Positions 18,073 through 29,060 are shown, counted from the first letter of the stretch. The stretch: 64,000 bases of DNA from Trichobilharzia regenti (GCA_944472135.2 CALYDD020000435.1:62001-126000); one strand, 5' to 3'. The notes: generated from the letters alone by a model not told the origin. Numbers and translations are program-made.

Positions 18073-18427
18073 GAATTGTTACCAAGATTCGCATGCACTA
18101 AAAGATATAGTGCACAGAGATGGTTTCCATCTTTTATTCGAAAGTGCTACAATGAATAACTAATCCTTGTTAGCCCTTAGGTTGTAATTTGTACCAAAAT
18201 AGAAACCTCCATAGACAGAGTATTCAAAAACGTTTTCATGTTTTCTTTCCAGGGAAATACCATGGAGTCAGTTCCAAGGTATAACTTTGATCAGGACTTG
18301 ATATCAATAAAGACAGAAAGATTGATTGTTTGTAAGGTATTAGCCCGTGTAGTCTAATTTCTAGCTCTTATGGAATTTTAGTTTTGCTTGCCTTCCTTGT
18401 TCGACTGTTGCTCGTTGTATTACAAAA
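18073..18427. other. Possible 5' flank or LTR of the Gypsy-like element: unresolved
   Basis: No coding motif. It lies between the RTE tail and the first Gag-like ATG and could be leader or LTR sequence, but I see no matching second LTR in the window and no clear primer-binding site. Confidence 0.3.
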
Positions 18428-19907
18428 ATGGGGTTAGAGGCTCCAAATCGTTCAACAAAGGTGGATCTTTCCAGAGATTTGACACTTAATGTTCCTAGTG
18501 TGCCTGCTCTTCGCCAACCACCAGTCTTCGAACTCATATCAGACTAAGCAGTGTGGAATGAACACATGCAAGCGTTGCCGAGTCTAGCCCCACTAGGTCA
18601 CTATTAGATTCGCATCCTCAATGCTCTCTCTGATGAAGCCTAAAGAACAAGCCGCCGTCAACGGATTTTGTAGAACGAACCCGCCTACTAAAAACCGACT
18701 TAACGTTGGGCCCAAAAGGCACGATGATGAAACTCCTCAGCCGACGACAATGGTCTTGAGAGAGCCCACTAGACCACTTTGATATTTTGCAGACTAAAAT
18801 GACTCATGCTGACAATACAGGAAGAATGGTGCGTTTGCAGTTCGTCAACGGCCAGCTCCCTTTCTATCTACGCACACACCTCCTGAGGTTACCAGGATCA
18901 AGCAAGCTAGACCTTAAGCAGACAATCCTTTGGTTTATGGATGCCGAACAAAACTATGCAGCCACGAACAGCAGTTCCCTTTTTGCAGTCCTCGCAGAAC
19001 TTACAGCAGCTTCTATTAACCAACCTAGCCATAATGCTCCTGTGCGTAACCAGTAAAAATGTGGAGATATCGGAGCGTCCAATTGTTACTATTGTCGAAG
19101 GTACGGTAGGACGGCTCGCATGTGTAACCACAATCTCCAGGTAAAATAGAGTAAGTCCCTGTTTTATCTACATATTTGTGTAATGGTGAACCACTAATGT
19201 CATGGATAAGCACTGATGGAGTGCCCCCTAACATACTCTTGTGTACCGGCGCGTTGGTGTCACTCAAAAATACTTCAAGATACCCACCCCCACCACCAGC
19301 TGACAGCATATTGACATCAGCAAACACTGCTAAGCTGGGAGCTCGAGACTTCACCTGTGTATAGGTGAACCTTCAAGATCTTAGTGTTCACCATCGCTTC
19401 CACGTCTGTACTCACATTACAGGGGATCTGATCCTCGTTGTAGACTTTGTTACGTCACACTCCATCCCCATAGACATCAACCATTTCCCAGGTTCCATCG
19501 ACTCAGTCTCTATATCCTCATAACACTCTCAACAACCAACCTCCCCTGAGTCAAACTTAATTGTACCTTCTATTCCCAATCAAGTTTCAGTTAATCCATC
19601 CTCTCCTGCTCTCATTCGGAGGCAAATGCTGACATTAACCGACGAGTTTCCCGATGCGTTTGATGAAGGGGATAATCCAAAACGCACTGAAGTTTATCAA
19701 CACTCTATTAACACAGGTAGACACCCACCTGCGTGTCAATCACTCAGACAGATTCTGGTTCACTATCAACCCCAGCTAGATACTCTCATACAAGACATGC
19801 TGAACAAGAATGTCATCGTACCCTCATCCTTCCCTGGGCATCATAAATTGTCTTGGTAAAGAATAAGGACCGCTGTCTACGAATGTGCACTTATATCAAA
19901 AATCTGG
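18428..19907 (+). pseudogene. Gypsy-type LTR retrotransposon: gag, protease and RT start, degenerate
   Basis: In order: a Gag-like start (ATG at 18,428, MGLEAPNRSTKVDLSRD) that soon meets stops; a Gag body at 18,787-19,056; a zinc-knuckle remnant at 19,084-19,125 reading CYYCRRYGRTARMC, in which Arg replaces the expected His; a retropepsin region at about 19,176-19,364 in which the active-site Asp-Thr-Gly reads Cys-Thr-Gly (codon 19,242-19,244); and the N-terminal RT segment from 19,626 (YQHSINTGRHPP, DMLNKNVIVPSSFPG, then KDRCLRMC in a shifted frame). RT core, RNase H, integrase and 3' LTR are absent; a PLE fragment starts at about 19,905. It cannot encode an active element. Confidence 0.7.
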
Positions 19908-20394
19908 GTACGTTACGTTGATGATACATTTGTAATAATTAAGAGAGATGATTTAGAATATACCCATAAATTAATAAACAAGAAATCTGAAGACATAAAA
20001 TTCACAAGAGAAGAAGAATTAGATAACAAAATCCCATTTTTAGATGTCTTATTCAGGAGAACCAACACAGGAAATTTAGAAACACAAGTATATAGAAAAT
20101 CAATACACACAGATCAAATACTCAACTATACTAGCAATAATCCATTTACTCACTCACAAAAGAAACTGTGTGAAGACATTGTTCAAAAGAGAGTTCAAAC
20201 ACACTGTAGCACTACTCCAGCGTTGAAAAGAATGGAAGAAAAATACCTACAAACGGTATTCAAAAAGAATGGTTATCCACAAAATTTCATCAGAAAGTGT
20301 TTAAAATAGAATCACAACACCGACAACAAGTAACCATAAGAAAATTCATCCTACCATACATGAGAAATATCTCTAAAATAACAGCTAGAATACT
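19905..20394 (+). pseudogene. Penelope-like element P2, RT C-terminal half
   Basis: Open frame without an ATG: VRYVDDTFVII at 19,908-19,940 carries the YVDD catalytic motif of Penelope-like RTs. It is followed by EDIKFTREEELDNKIPFLDV and ETQVYRKSIHTDQILNY, also typical of this family, and KKNGYPQNFIRKCLK near 20,260-20,310. A frame change then continues as MRNISKITARILKPF, where a CR1-like piece is inserted. The N-terminal half is missing. The protein resumes at 21,211, so both pieces were one gene before the insertion. Confidence 0.75.
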
Positions 20395-20406
20395 GAAACC
20401 GTTTGA
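20395..20406. repeat. 12-bp target-site duplication, left
   Basis: GAAACCGTTTGA, repeated exactly at 21,199-21,210 on the other side of the CR1-like insertion. Confidence 0.8.
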
Positions 20407-21198
20407 ACACGTTGACCGCTTCACTTATTTGGGAAGTACCATCCCCAGTGCCAACGGGTTGGTCTCTGACAAAATCTCAGCACGGATACAAAGAGCTAGT
20501 TTCTCATATGCCAGTTTACCCCATCTCTGACGTAGACGTGATATCCGGCTATCGACCGAAGGGCGGGTGTACTGCTCATCAGTCCGCTCCGTCCTCCTTT
20601 ATTGCTGTGAGCGAGATCTGGCCATTGGGAGTGAAAGACGTGGAAAGACTAGCTGTCTTTGATCATAGGTGCGTGCGCTGTATCTCCCGTTTGAAGTGGT
20701 ATAACAGGGTGAACAATATCGAGGTTAAGCGTCGAGTGCTAGGTAAGGAAGGGAAGTCAATCAACGAGGCTGTGAAATTACATTGACTGAGATGGTTAGA
20801 TCATGTGTTACACACGCATGACTAGTCATCGCCTTCCTCGACGAGCAATGTTAGCTAATATGGAATCAGGCTGGAAAAGAACGAGTGGATGGTCAAATCA
20901 AAACACGTAGGTGCGGTCCTCAGGATGGTAAAACCTAATGGTTGGAAACAATCGGTGACATGGCTGAAAATCGTTATCAATGGCTGGTGCAGATGCATCC
21001 ACTCCTTGTGACTTATGATTTCCAATGAAACTATATTGTTCTTCGTTATTACTATTCCTTTGTATCACACCCTGCTTACTTTTTCTATTATGCTTTTCTT
21101 TTACTTTCTTCTCTTGGTTTGTGTGCTACATGGAGTGTGGCGACTCGAACTACCGCACATATGTGCAAAGTTCTATGTCGAAAACAGACAGACAGACA
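20407..21198 (+). mobile_element. CR1-like non-LTR element C1, 5'-truncated, inserted into P2
   Basis: C-terminal part of the RT protein: HVDRFTYLGSTIPSANGLVS at 20,409, ISARIQRASFSYASLPHL, then in another frame SEIWPLGVKDVERLAVFDHR (from about 20,608), VNNIEVKRRVLG and NEAVKLH, and after a stop LRWLDHVL. The 3' UTR (GTGACTTATGATTTCCAATG, GTGCTACATGGAGTGTGG) ends in a (GACA)n run. The same 3' UTR ends element C2 at 28,270-28,465. A 12-bp direct repeat flanks it, as expected for target-primed reverse transcription. The CR1-like label follows the known schistosome SR1-type elements and is provisional. Confidence 0.75.
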
Positions 21199-21210
21199 GA
21201 AACCGTTTGA
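21199..21210. repeat. 12-bp target-site duplication, right
   Basis: GAAACCGTTTGA, identical to 20,395-20,406. Beyond it the PLE protein resumes. Confidence 0.8.
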
Positions 21211-21572
21211 TATAGATACAGCACACACAAGCCAGTCAGATCGCTTAATTCGATATTATGCAAACTGAAAGATCCAACAGAAAAAGGAGATAAAATTAAT
21301 ACCATTTCCAAAATAAATTGTATGAACTGTAACAGGCGTAACATCGACCAGAGTGGGCATCCCTTTGAATAAGAATCCAGGAACACAAATCAGCCGTGAA
21401 AGTACACGGTATATATTCCTGTTTCATATCAATGCATACAGACAACTATGGACATAAGTTTGATTGGGATAATGTCGAAATCTTAGACAGGGGAAACACC
21501 AAAAGTGCCAGGGAATTCCTAGTAGCCGGACACTCAAACGAATATGCAATTAACAAACACGTTAACATATAG
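21211..21572 (+). pseudogene. Penelope-like element P2, GIY-YIG endonuclease part
   Basis: After the insertion the frame reads HKPVRSLNSILCKPKDP and ISKINCMNCNRR, then shifts to IRIQEHKSAVKVHG (21,370 on), TDNYGHKFDWDNVEILDRG and NEYAINKHVNI, stop at 21,570-21,572. This order (Cys-x2-Cys, then QEHK) is that of the C-terminal GIY-YIG nuclease of PLEs, which nicks the target. The YIGQ core itself has been lost between the two frames (NRRNISTRVG in B2). Short frames over this region with other readings are shadows. Confidence 0.7.
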
Positions 21573-21731
21573 ACCAAATATACCAACTAATAAAAAGTAA
21601 ATCAGGTGACGAGAAAGTTTAAAATCCAAGTCAATAGAAAATGGTCAATACATATGTAAAGATGGTTACCGGGAGACACAATTATATCACTTATGAAGAA
21701 ATTTAAATCATTTCACTTTATGCTAAACACT

Positions 21732-21778
21732 GCGCTGAAGGGGGATGTTGTCCAGAAGAGGGACAACGAAAGCTCCGC
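21732..21778 (+). ncRNA. Hammerhead-ribozyme-like motif in the P2 3' region
   Basis: Reads GCG-CTGAAGG, then GTTGTCC, loop AGAAGAG, GGACAAC, GAAAGCTC and CGC. This gives a perfect 7-bp helix II, a GAAA box, a minimal AG/CU helix III, C as the cleavage base and a 3-bp GCG/CGC helix I. The CUGANGA box deviates at its last base (G) and extra bases follow. Hammerheads with minimal helix III in PLE terminal repeats are established knowledge. Activity cannot be judged here. Confidence 0.45.
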
Positions 21779-21779
21779 A

Positions 21780-23165
21780 ACTAAACCAACCAGCTCAGAG
21801 AACACTAATAATTGTAACACTTTTTATATTGCGTAATTCGCTATCTTAAATTTACAATTCTAATCAAACAACTTCGGAAATATTCCTCTTGGTGCTCATG
21901 TACATCTATATATATATATATATGCGATTGTACAGCTTAAGAATGATCTCGGTGAAAAGAAGATTAACTCTTCTCTCAATGTCTTTTATTTTACACAAAT
22001 CATTCAGGATTTTCAGATTCATGAATAATCCTCATCCAGGCATTAATGAAAACAAAACAAAACACGTAGTGTTCAGCGAAGAGTTTCTTTTCAGCGGCGA
22101 ATTCATTTTCTTAGCTATACCATCGCAAATATATATACATATGAGTTATTTTGCATGCATATGTAGATTGTTTGTCAAACGAAAATACAATTGGTTAAGG
22201 TTATTTTGTACTAAACAGTAAGAGAAGTAGTAAGTTTTGGGTGGAGTTACGTAATACAAACACGGTCAAGAAAATTGAGTTTTAATAAAACTGGGGTAGT
22301 AACAAAGGTGATAAGTTGTCACAAACAGCTGTTAAAATGGAGTTACGTAACAACATGAATAGTTTGATGATTGAGTTGTACTCAGGATACGCATAGGAAC
22401 ATAACGAGCTCGTAGACCATTGAGCCACTGGGACCTGATCCAATGGTTTTTGAATTCTACTAATTCACGACATAGCGCGACCATTTCCCAATGTCTTCTT
22501 CGATGAGTTACTGCCCCATCCTTGACCTGCTGTATCCTAATGGCCATGGCTTCCTACTAGAACCCCAAGTTAACTGGCTGAATAGGGCCCGGTGGGTGCG
22601 TACTGTGAAGAGTCGCAAGCTAAGACGAAACAGTTTTCCAGCACTCCCTGCAGGTTTTCCAGTGGTTCTCTAACTGATGTCAGCTCATGAAGAAATCCTC
22701 CATGCAATCAAATAAAATCCCTAGAAAATCAATACTTGGAAACATAGAAACAGAGTAGAGAATACGAAATTAAGTAAGAGTTCTAAATGAATATAAGAAT
22801 TAAAAGCAATTAAAGAAACAGGCAAACAAAAAAAATCAAATCATCAAACATCAACAAAGTTGTTACCACTATAAAAGAAGTGGTCGACTAATTTTCTTTT
22901 GTGTGCACAGGTCCGGTTTTCGTATGCGGAATGGCCAGAGCTTCAGCAATACAAAGAAAACGAAAATGTATTGCCTTTGGTAGGTTATTCTTGACTCCGT
23001 AGATTACTTTGAAGCAGGAGGCGTTTGTTGAGATGGAATGATCAGTGCATCTTTTGTCCTTTTGCAGAGTATCAGTCTCTCGCTTTTAAAACGTGTTTGT
23101 CGACGAAAGAGGTTGGATATCTACCTTTTTATCGGAACGCTTATGCAAGACTACACAATTCGTCA
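21780..23165. other. No gene seen; SINE-flank-like sequence
   Basis: AT-rich, with an (AT)n run near 21,908. At 22,418-22,450 CATTGAGCCACTGGGACCTG resembles the right flank of the tRNA-like regions in unit A, and TTGAATTCTACTAATT resembles the following part, so 22,360-22,740 is probably a decayed SINE-related repeat. B2 equivalent 51,420-52,803. Open frames here have no recognisable product. Confidence 0.4.
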
Positions 23166-24030
23166 CTATTGTTATTATTCCTTCCTTTAGATCCTAGAGG
23201 AACATAAGGCTTCTGCCGTACGTCTACATTGTGTTCGATTCTCTGCCAACCTCTTCACCTGGCTCCACGTCTGCCCACATGCTTTCATCTCCTTGTCACA
23301 TCACCTCCTCCATATCACCCTCACAATGACGACCAACTCCCCGCTTCCTATTCGAGCGATGGCCTGTCATGTGATGTCACTTGATGGATTGTTTTCTTAG
23401 AGTTTAGCCAATCCACCTGAACAGTTGGTTCCCGCTGGGTTGATTCGCTCCCAAAGATTTCTCCCTGTTGCTAATCTTTTCCAGCCATCTAATCTTGAGT
23501 AGTATTGAGAGAAGGCAGCTGTTGATGAAGGTGTATAGCCTGTTTGAAGTGCCCTTCGTGAGGCACCAAGTCTCTGATTCATAGACTATCACTGATTTCA
23601 CATTCGAGTTGAAAATCCCCATCTTATTTTCATTTTGAGTGCGGTTGTTCTACCTCCACACAGACATGAGTCCAATGAAAACTTGCCTTGCTTTGACATC
23701 TTCGTCAGTTCCGCCTGTACTTGAAACGATGCTTCCGAGGGAGGTAGGTAGGTAAGTAGGCAGTTATAGGAGGTTGCTTCTTCCGGAGTTCTCCCATGTA
23801 TGCTGATTGTTGTCTGTTGTTGTTGTCGTTTCTACTGTTGACCAGGAATCTTCATAACCTACTTCTGTTTTCTCTATGTTCACCTGAAAGAAGTCCATTC
23901 TTCTCTGGATGCTTCTTCTTCTTCTGTCAACTTGTTGCTTTTCACCTGCATATCTTCCAGTTTGTGGGAAATCAGACACATATATCATCAGCGAAGTCGA
24001 ATTCGTTGTTCAATGCATTTTCAAGCATAT
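23166..24030 (-). pseudogene. RTE-like fragment R2, RT and 3' end, broken
   Basis: On the minus strand NALNNEFDFADDI (FADD motif near 23,985-24,005), then after frameshifts KMKIRWGFSTRM, TFINSCLLSILLKIRW, LWERINPAGTN and RKRGVGR. The 3' end reads CTAGGATCTAAAGGAAGG with a TAATAAC tail, the same terminal design as R1. Several stops, no endonuclease. It faces R3, which starts from the same RT position on the other strand. Confidence 0.7.
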
Positions 24031-24647
24031 TTTCGGTAAATCTTTTCCAGTAGCATATGACTTTGTGTAGAAAGCATATTCGCGAGCGTGTGTGTGTGTG
24101 AGTTGTATGTCAGTGTAAGGCTTTGCTTGTGCCTGCGTGTGTGTGTGTGCGCGCAAGCGCGTTTGCGTGTATCTTTCTGTATGAATATGACTGACTGTCT
24201 GATTTCACAAAAAATGAATTGATTACACCATACATGCCTGATATTTGAGTTGTTATTATGTCAGTCAGTGTGTGAATGAAGCAAAACGTATCACAATTCA
24301 TCACAATTTCAAAAAACATCATTACACTATTACGACATGATAGAGGTAGACATTAAGGTAAACAGGTAATGTCAATCATGCATGCCATTATGCAAACATG
24401 TGATGTAAAAAATACCATTCTCATTTCATCACATTTGGGTTGTTTCACTCACATGTCATCATCAGTGAAATCTTTGACATACTTTGAAAAATTCAATAAA
24501 ATTGTTAAAAATAAAAGCTCTACCATATAGTTAATGTATTGGATTATACATTTTCATCTTAATATCTATCATGATAAGATTAAATGAGATGTAGGCTTTT
24601 TTTTGCTGCCATAATGATTAGAGAATCTAAGATACACCGATATATAT
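24031..24647. other. Spacer between inverted RTE fragments: no gene seen
   Basis: Contains (TG)n runs near 24,090 and 24,140, the latter followed by GCGCGCAAGCGCG, and then AT-rich DNA. B2 equivalent 53,671-54,303, where the second TG run is longer. Confidence 0.5.
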
Positions 24648-25390
24648 GGCCGATGATATATGTGTCAGATTTCCCATAAACTGGAAGATATGCAAGTGAA
24701 AAGAAACAAGTTGACAGAAGAAGAAGCATCCAGAGAAGATAGGACTTCTTTCAGGTGAACATAGAGAAAACAAAAGATGGTGATGAAGATTTCTGGCCAA
24801 CAGCAGCAGCAGCAACAACAACAACAACAGACAACAATCAGCATAAATGGCACGAACCTGGAAGAAGCAACCTCCTTTACCTACCTACCTACCTACCTCC
24901 CTCGGAAGCATCGTTTCAACTGCAGGCCAGCGGAAATGACGAGGATATCAAAGCCAGAATCGGAAAAGCAAGACAAGCTTTCATTACTCTCAAGTCTGTG
25001 TGGAGTTCAACAGCACTCAGCATGAAAATGAAAATAAGATGGGGATTTTCAACTCCAATGTGAAGTCAGTGCTACTATACGGATGGAACAGAGACTTGGT
25101 GAGTCATAAAGAGCACCTGAAACAAACTACAGACCTTCATCAACAGCTGTCTTCGCTAAATACTCAAGATCAGATGGCCAGAAAAGATCAGCAACAGGAA
25201 AGGATCTCTGGCAACGAGCGGACCAACCCATCAGGAACCGATTGTGAAACAAATAGGCAGGAGGGATAAGAGCTTATGGATGACCGTGGAATCAGACAAA
25301 GAGGACTGCAAAGAATAAGAATGGAAATGGTGGTATGCTGCTGAAGCTATACTGCTTCACTCGAAACCTAAAGGAACAATAAAAGTAATA
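24648..25390 (+). pseudogene. RTE-like fragment R3, RT and 3' end, broken
   Basis: Starts at the catalytic region (GCCGATGATATATGTG, reading ADDIC), then a (CAG/CAA)n glutamine-coding run at 24,800-24,830, LGSIVSTAG, KARIGKARQAFITLKSVW in one frame and NSNVKSVLLYG in another (25,035-25,080), LHQQLSSLNTQDQMARK and GNERTNPSG. Ends CTGAAGC, CTAAAGGAACAATAAAAG. Dead: several frame changes, no upstream domains. Confidence 0.7.
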
Positions 25391-26599
25391 TTTGCCCCCT
25401 GATAAATTATTTATTGTGAAAGCAAACACATAAGAAAATTTATACAGTCGAAGCATACAGCTAAAGAAATCGACATCAACCAATCAAAAATGCAAAAATT
25501 AACAAAATCAATTAATCATCATCAATCAATCGATCAATAATCAGAATGTACAGTTCTACATCAAATAAGGCTAATTAATTTTTATGTAATAAAACCATTA
25601 AAGAAATGTAAATTAAGGCCAAATATATGTCAAACGCGTAAAAATACAGCCTCTCAGTGAAATAAGATTGTCTAAAATTCTGCTTAAAACTTTCTCTGCC
25701 ATTGTTTTCGCTAGAAAAGAACATCAATGATGAAACTATTCAATCAAAAGAGGGAAAGACTAAAAGTAACAATTTATAAAACGCTATCCATGAACATCAG
25801 CTACGACTGGGAAGTAGTTCTTCAAGTTGTATTGGACACCACACTGAAGCGGTGGCTGAATATCCAGTTATTCTAAACCCTATCACACAACGTGGTCCGG
25901 GCTCCGAATTCCCGGTGGTTCACGCACTGATATATACCTCTCTTGACCGGTGAGAAGAGAGGAGGTCGAGCGTGAGGTTGGAAACTTCAGCCTGTAAAAT
26001 GAGAATAACACCATTGCTACGTAAATTTCAAAGTTCAAGGAGGAAGTTCTCTGCACCATTCGGAATACAAGGAGTTTAATGCTTACCTAGTTAGTAATAA
26101 TATCGTTTTATGTGATTGTACAAAAACTCGCTGACTCGAATACAGTTGCAGCATTCACTACACTAGTTAAAAGTCAGACGTATTTACTAATGTTGCATGG
26201 GCAGACTGATAGGAGGCAGTAAAAATTGGAGTTAACATTTTAAGTCAAATCTGGATTTGAGTTAACCTTGTGATTATGAAATAACTTCAATCGACAACCT
26301 TATTTAACCTTGGGCCAATCGCCAACTAATCAAAACAATTTTTGTCCCCTAACCTAGGCGATGTTTAATGCGGTTAAAAAACCCAATATTGCCGCTGCTA
26401 CTAAGTTACGCATTTCAACCACTAGGTCCCAGGTTCGAGTGTCAATCCACCGACCGATAGCTGCTACCTTGACGTGGTGGTCGGCCTTCTATATCGCAAT
26501 GACTTTAACAAGCTACACTGGCTGGAACTATTGTTCCTACAGTGCCAGTAAAGTTGTTAGGATAGCGAATAGACTAAAATCAGTTACCGCATGGTGTAA
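25391..26599. other. No gene seen upstream of C2
   Basis: AT-rich to about 25,800, then a less AT-rich stretch. GTCCCAGGTTCGAGTGTC at 26,427-26,444 resembles a pol III B box, so a decayed SINE may lie at about 26,350-26,470. The open frame 26,361-26,756 runs across this and the RT in the wrong frame. B2 equivalent 55,051-56,259. Confidence 0.4.
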
Positions 26600-28465
26600 G
26601 AATCTGGTTTTTACAACACGTTGGGGATGTCTGTGCGAATCGGAATATGGGAATCAGAAGAAGTCCCATCGGGTTGGTGTAATTCATTGTTTATCCCGAT
26701 ACACAAGAAGGGAGACAAGTCTTCCTGTGATAGTCATCAGAAAGGGATTAGCCTGACTAATATGATATCTAAACTTCTGGGCTCAATAATCATGCGTGGA
26801 GTAAATGGTGCTCGCGAGGAGCAAACACGAGAGAACCAGGCAGGCTTTAGACCAGGGAGAGGGTGTGTTGATTATATCTTCACCCTTCAACAGCTTCTGG
26901 AATTTAGGCACACTTACCACCGTCAAACAATCAGCATATTTCTTGACCTGAAAGTGGCGTTCACTTCTGTGGACCGAGAAGTAATATGGCGATGCTTAGC
27001 TGTGAAGGGAATGCCGAGAAAATACATCGAACTGATCAAGGCACTCTACTCGAACTCATGCAGTCGGTCAGGTGAGAACCTACGGAAATTTATCATTTGA
27101 AGTGGTGACAACCAGTGATGCCAACCAGGGATGTCCCATGTCCCAATTTCTATTTAATTCCATCATAGATGTACTGATGAACTTAACTCTGACTGACTTC
27201 AGCGACTTATGGTTTAACTTGTTACCAGGGTATAAATAATCTCGTTGACTTAGAATATGCAGATGATGAAGGTGAAGACACCAACAAAACGCAGACTCGT
27301 TTGGACACTTTGAGCAGCGATCTCCTCATATTTAGCATGTGATTTACTCCTGTCAAATGTATGATGGTACTGCAGGACTGAACTACATGGACTCAGCCCT
27401 AGCTTAGAGATAGGGAGTGAAACGGTAGAGTGTGTTAACCACTTCATTTATTCGGGGATTTGCATCAGTCAACGCCAACGAGTTGATCGCTGACAAAACC
27501 TCAGCACAGAAACTGAAAGCTCGTTTGGCGTATAGCAACTTATTCTATCTCTGGTGCAGATGTGATATGCAGCTGTGTGTCGACCAAAGAGATTAAGTAC
27601 AGCTCAACAATAATACGCTGTGTTTTCCTTTATGGCTGTCAGTAAGATATGGCTGTTGAAAGTGAAAGACATGGAAAGCCAGGCTAGCTGTCTTTGTTCA
27701 TAGGTGTTTACGTTCTTGAAAGAAGTATAAAACTTGGGCTCTGTGGCAGACTATAACTCTATTAAAGATAAGATTTTATTTTGATAAATCACAGTAATAT
27801 TAACTGATGACGTTTCGAGCACAAACTATTGCTCTTAATGACACTAACCTGATACGATTATGACCAATAGTTTGTGCGTTCTATCTTGCGTGTTAGGTGT
27901 AATAAGGTGAACAATAATGAGGTTAGGCGTCGAGTGCTAGGCAAGGAGGGGAAGTCAATCGACGAGGTTGTGAAGTTAGATTAATTGAGATGGTTAGAAT
28001 ATGTGTTACGCGTGTATGTCCAGCCATTGCCTTCCTCGACGAAAAATGTTAGTCGATACAGGAAAGCTCAGGTTGGAGAAGAGCTAGTGGATGGTCAAAT
28101 CAAAACATGGCTTCAAAGAAATCAAAGAAATACACAACAGTTAGTTTAAGCCAAGTAGGAAGGTGCAAATTTCCTGGTTAGAGAGAGTCCTCGCGACGGT
28201 AAAAACCAATTGGTGATATGACCAGCTCAAAATCGTTTTCAATGGCTGGCTCAGATGCATCTATTCCTTGTGACTTATAATATCCAATAAAACTATTTTG
28301 TTCTTCGATATTACTATTCTTTTTGCCTCTTTTGCCTGCGTTGACGGCGTCTGTTTTGCATTTCTTTTTACTTTCTCCTCTTGCTTTGTGTGTTACATGG
28401 AGTGTGCCGAGTTGAACTGCTGCACATCGTTGCGAAGTTCTACGTTGAAACCAATCAGTCAGCCT
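26600..28465 (+). pseudogene. CR1-like element C2, RT through 3' UTR, interrupted
   Basis: RT N-terminal half is open from about 26,621 to 27,100: ESEEVPSGWCNSLFIPIHKK, then ISLTNMISKLLGSIIMR, ENQAGFRPGRGCVDYIFTLQ and FLDLKVAFTSVDREVIWRCL. The first Asp of motif A is present, but the second acidic position reads Thr. After ENLRKFII comes a stop; downstream pieces (LEYADD-like DLEYADDE at about 27,250, IWLLKVKDMES, VNNNEVRRRVLGKEGKSID, LRWLEYVLRV) are in shifting frames. A 166-bp PLE-derived piece interrupts it at 27,716-27,881. The 3' UTR matches C1. No endonuclease domain is attached. Confidence 0.75.
27716..27881 (-). mobile_element. PLE 3'-terminal piece with degenerate hammerhead, inside C2
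   Basis: Homologous to the PLE terminal repeat at 29,300-29,470 (compare AAAACTTGGGCTCTGTGGCA with AAAACTTGTGCACTGTGGTA). On the minus strand GAGC (27,831-27,834) can pair with GCTC (27,817-27,820), followed by GAAACGTC and ATCAG, a hammerhead 3' half; the CUGAUGA box is decayed to GTCATTA. CGTTC occurs on both sides (27,711-27,715 and 27,877-27,881), a possible short target duplication. B2 copy 57,376-57,541. Confidence 0.5.
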
Positions 28466-28635
28466 CCAGTCCACTTAATATAATATATATATATATATAT
28501 AGGATAGATGTTGCGTCAATCTTACTGCGTGTATTACGTGCTTACTTCCAAGTAGGCCTTACACAGGATTTTAAGAAGTTTTTCTTAAGTATGGTCACGC
28601 GAACTGATATCAGTTAGAGAACCATTGAAAACCAT

Positions 28636-28850
28636 CAAGGAGTACTGGACAACTAGTTGTTTCGTCTTTACTATCTGTGAAACTTCAGCACTACACACAC
28701 ACACACACACAAACACACCGGAGTTTGAACTGCGGACCTTCCAGTCACAAGTCAAGCAAGTAGACTATTCATTCAGCCACTGAGACGCGACACACTGACC
28801 AATCCGTAAATTCAAACTTCTACTAATTTGTGATTTTTAAGGAGGATTCT
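28636..28850 (-). repeat. tRNA-derived SINE-like element
   Basis: On the minus strand GTCTCAGTGGCTGAATG (A-box-like) is followed about 35 nt later by GGTCCGCAGTTCAAACTCC (B-box-like), as in a tRNA. The flank AGTACTGGACAACTAGTTG, a (CA)n run, and TTCAAACTTCTACTAATT match the unit A version in order. Not assigned to a named family. Confidence 0.55.
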
Positions 28851-28861
28851 TCAGGCAGCTG

Positions 28862-29060
28862 AACCTAGAGTGGTATTGAAACCAACTGATTCACTCAGAG
28901 ACAAGCTTTGTTTGGCTTACAAACCCGATAGACCTAATTAATTACAAAAGATAGTATCATTTACCAAATATCATATGATGCTCTATAATTAGGTCAATTA
29001 CATGGTCAGGATCAATAAAATTATCGAAACATAAAAATTTAGATCTAGATCTAGAATGAC
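28862..29060 (+). pseudogene. Penelope-like endonuclease linker fragment (P3)
   Basis: Reads VVLKPTDSLRDKLC from about 28,868, matching AFKPTNSLRDKLCRLKDP of element P1 on the other strand, then decays (ESKHKNLD-like ETXKFRSRSR near 29,035). Only this short segment is recognisable. B2 copy near 58,520-58,720. Confidence 0.5.
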
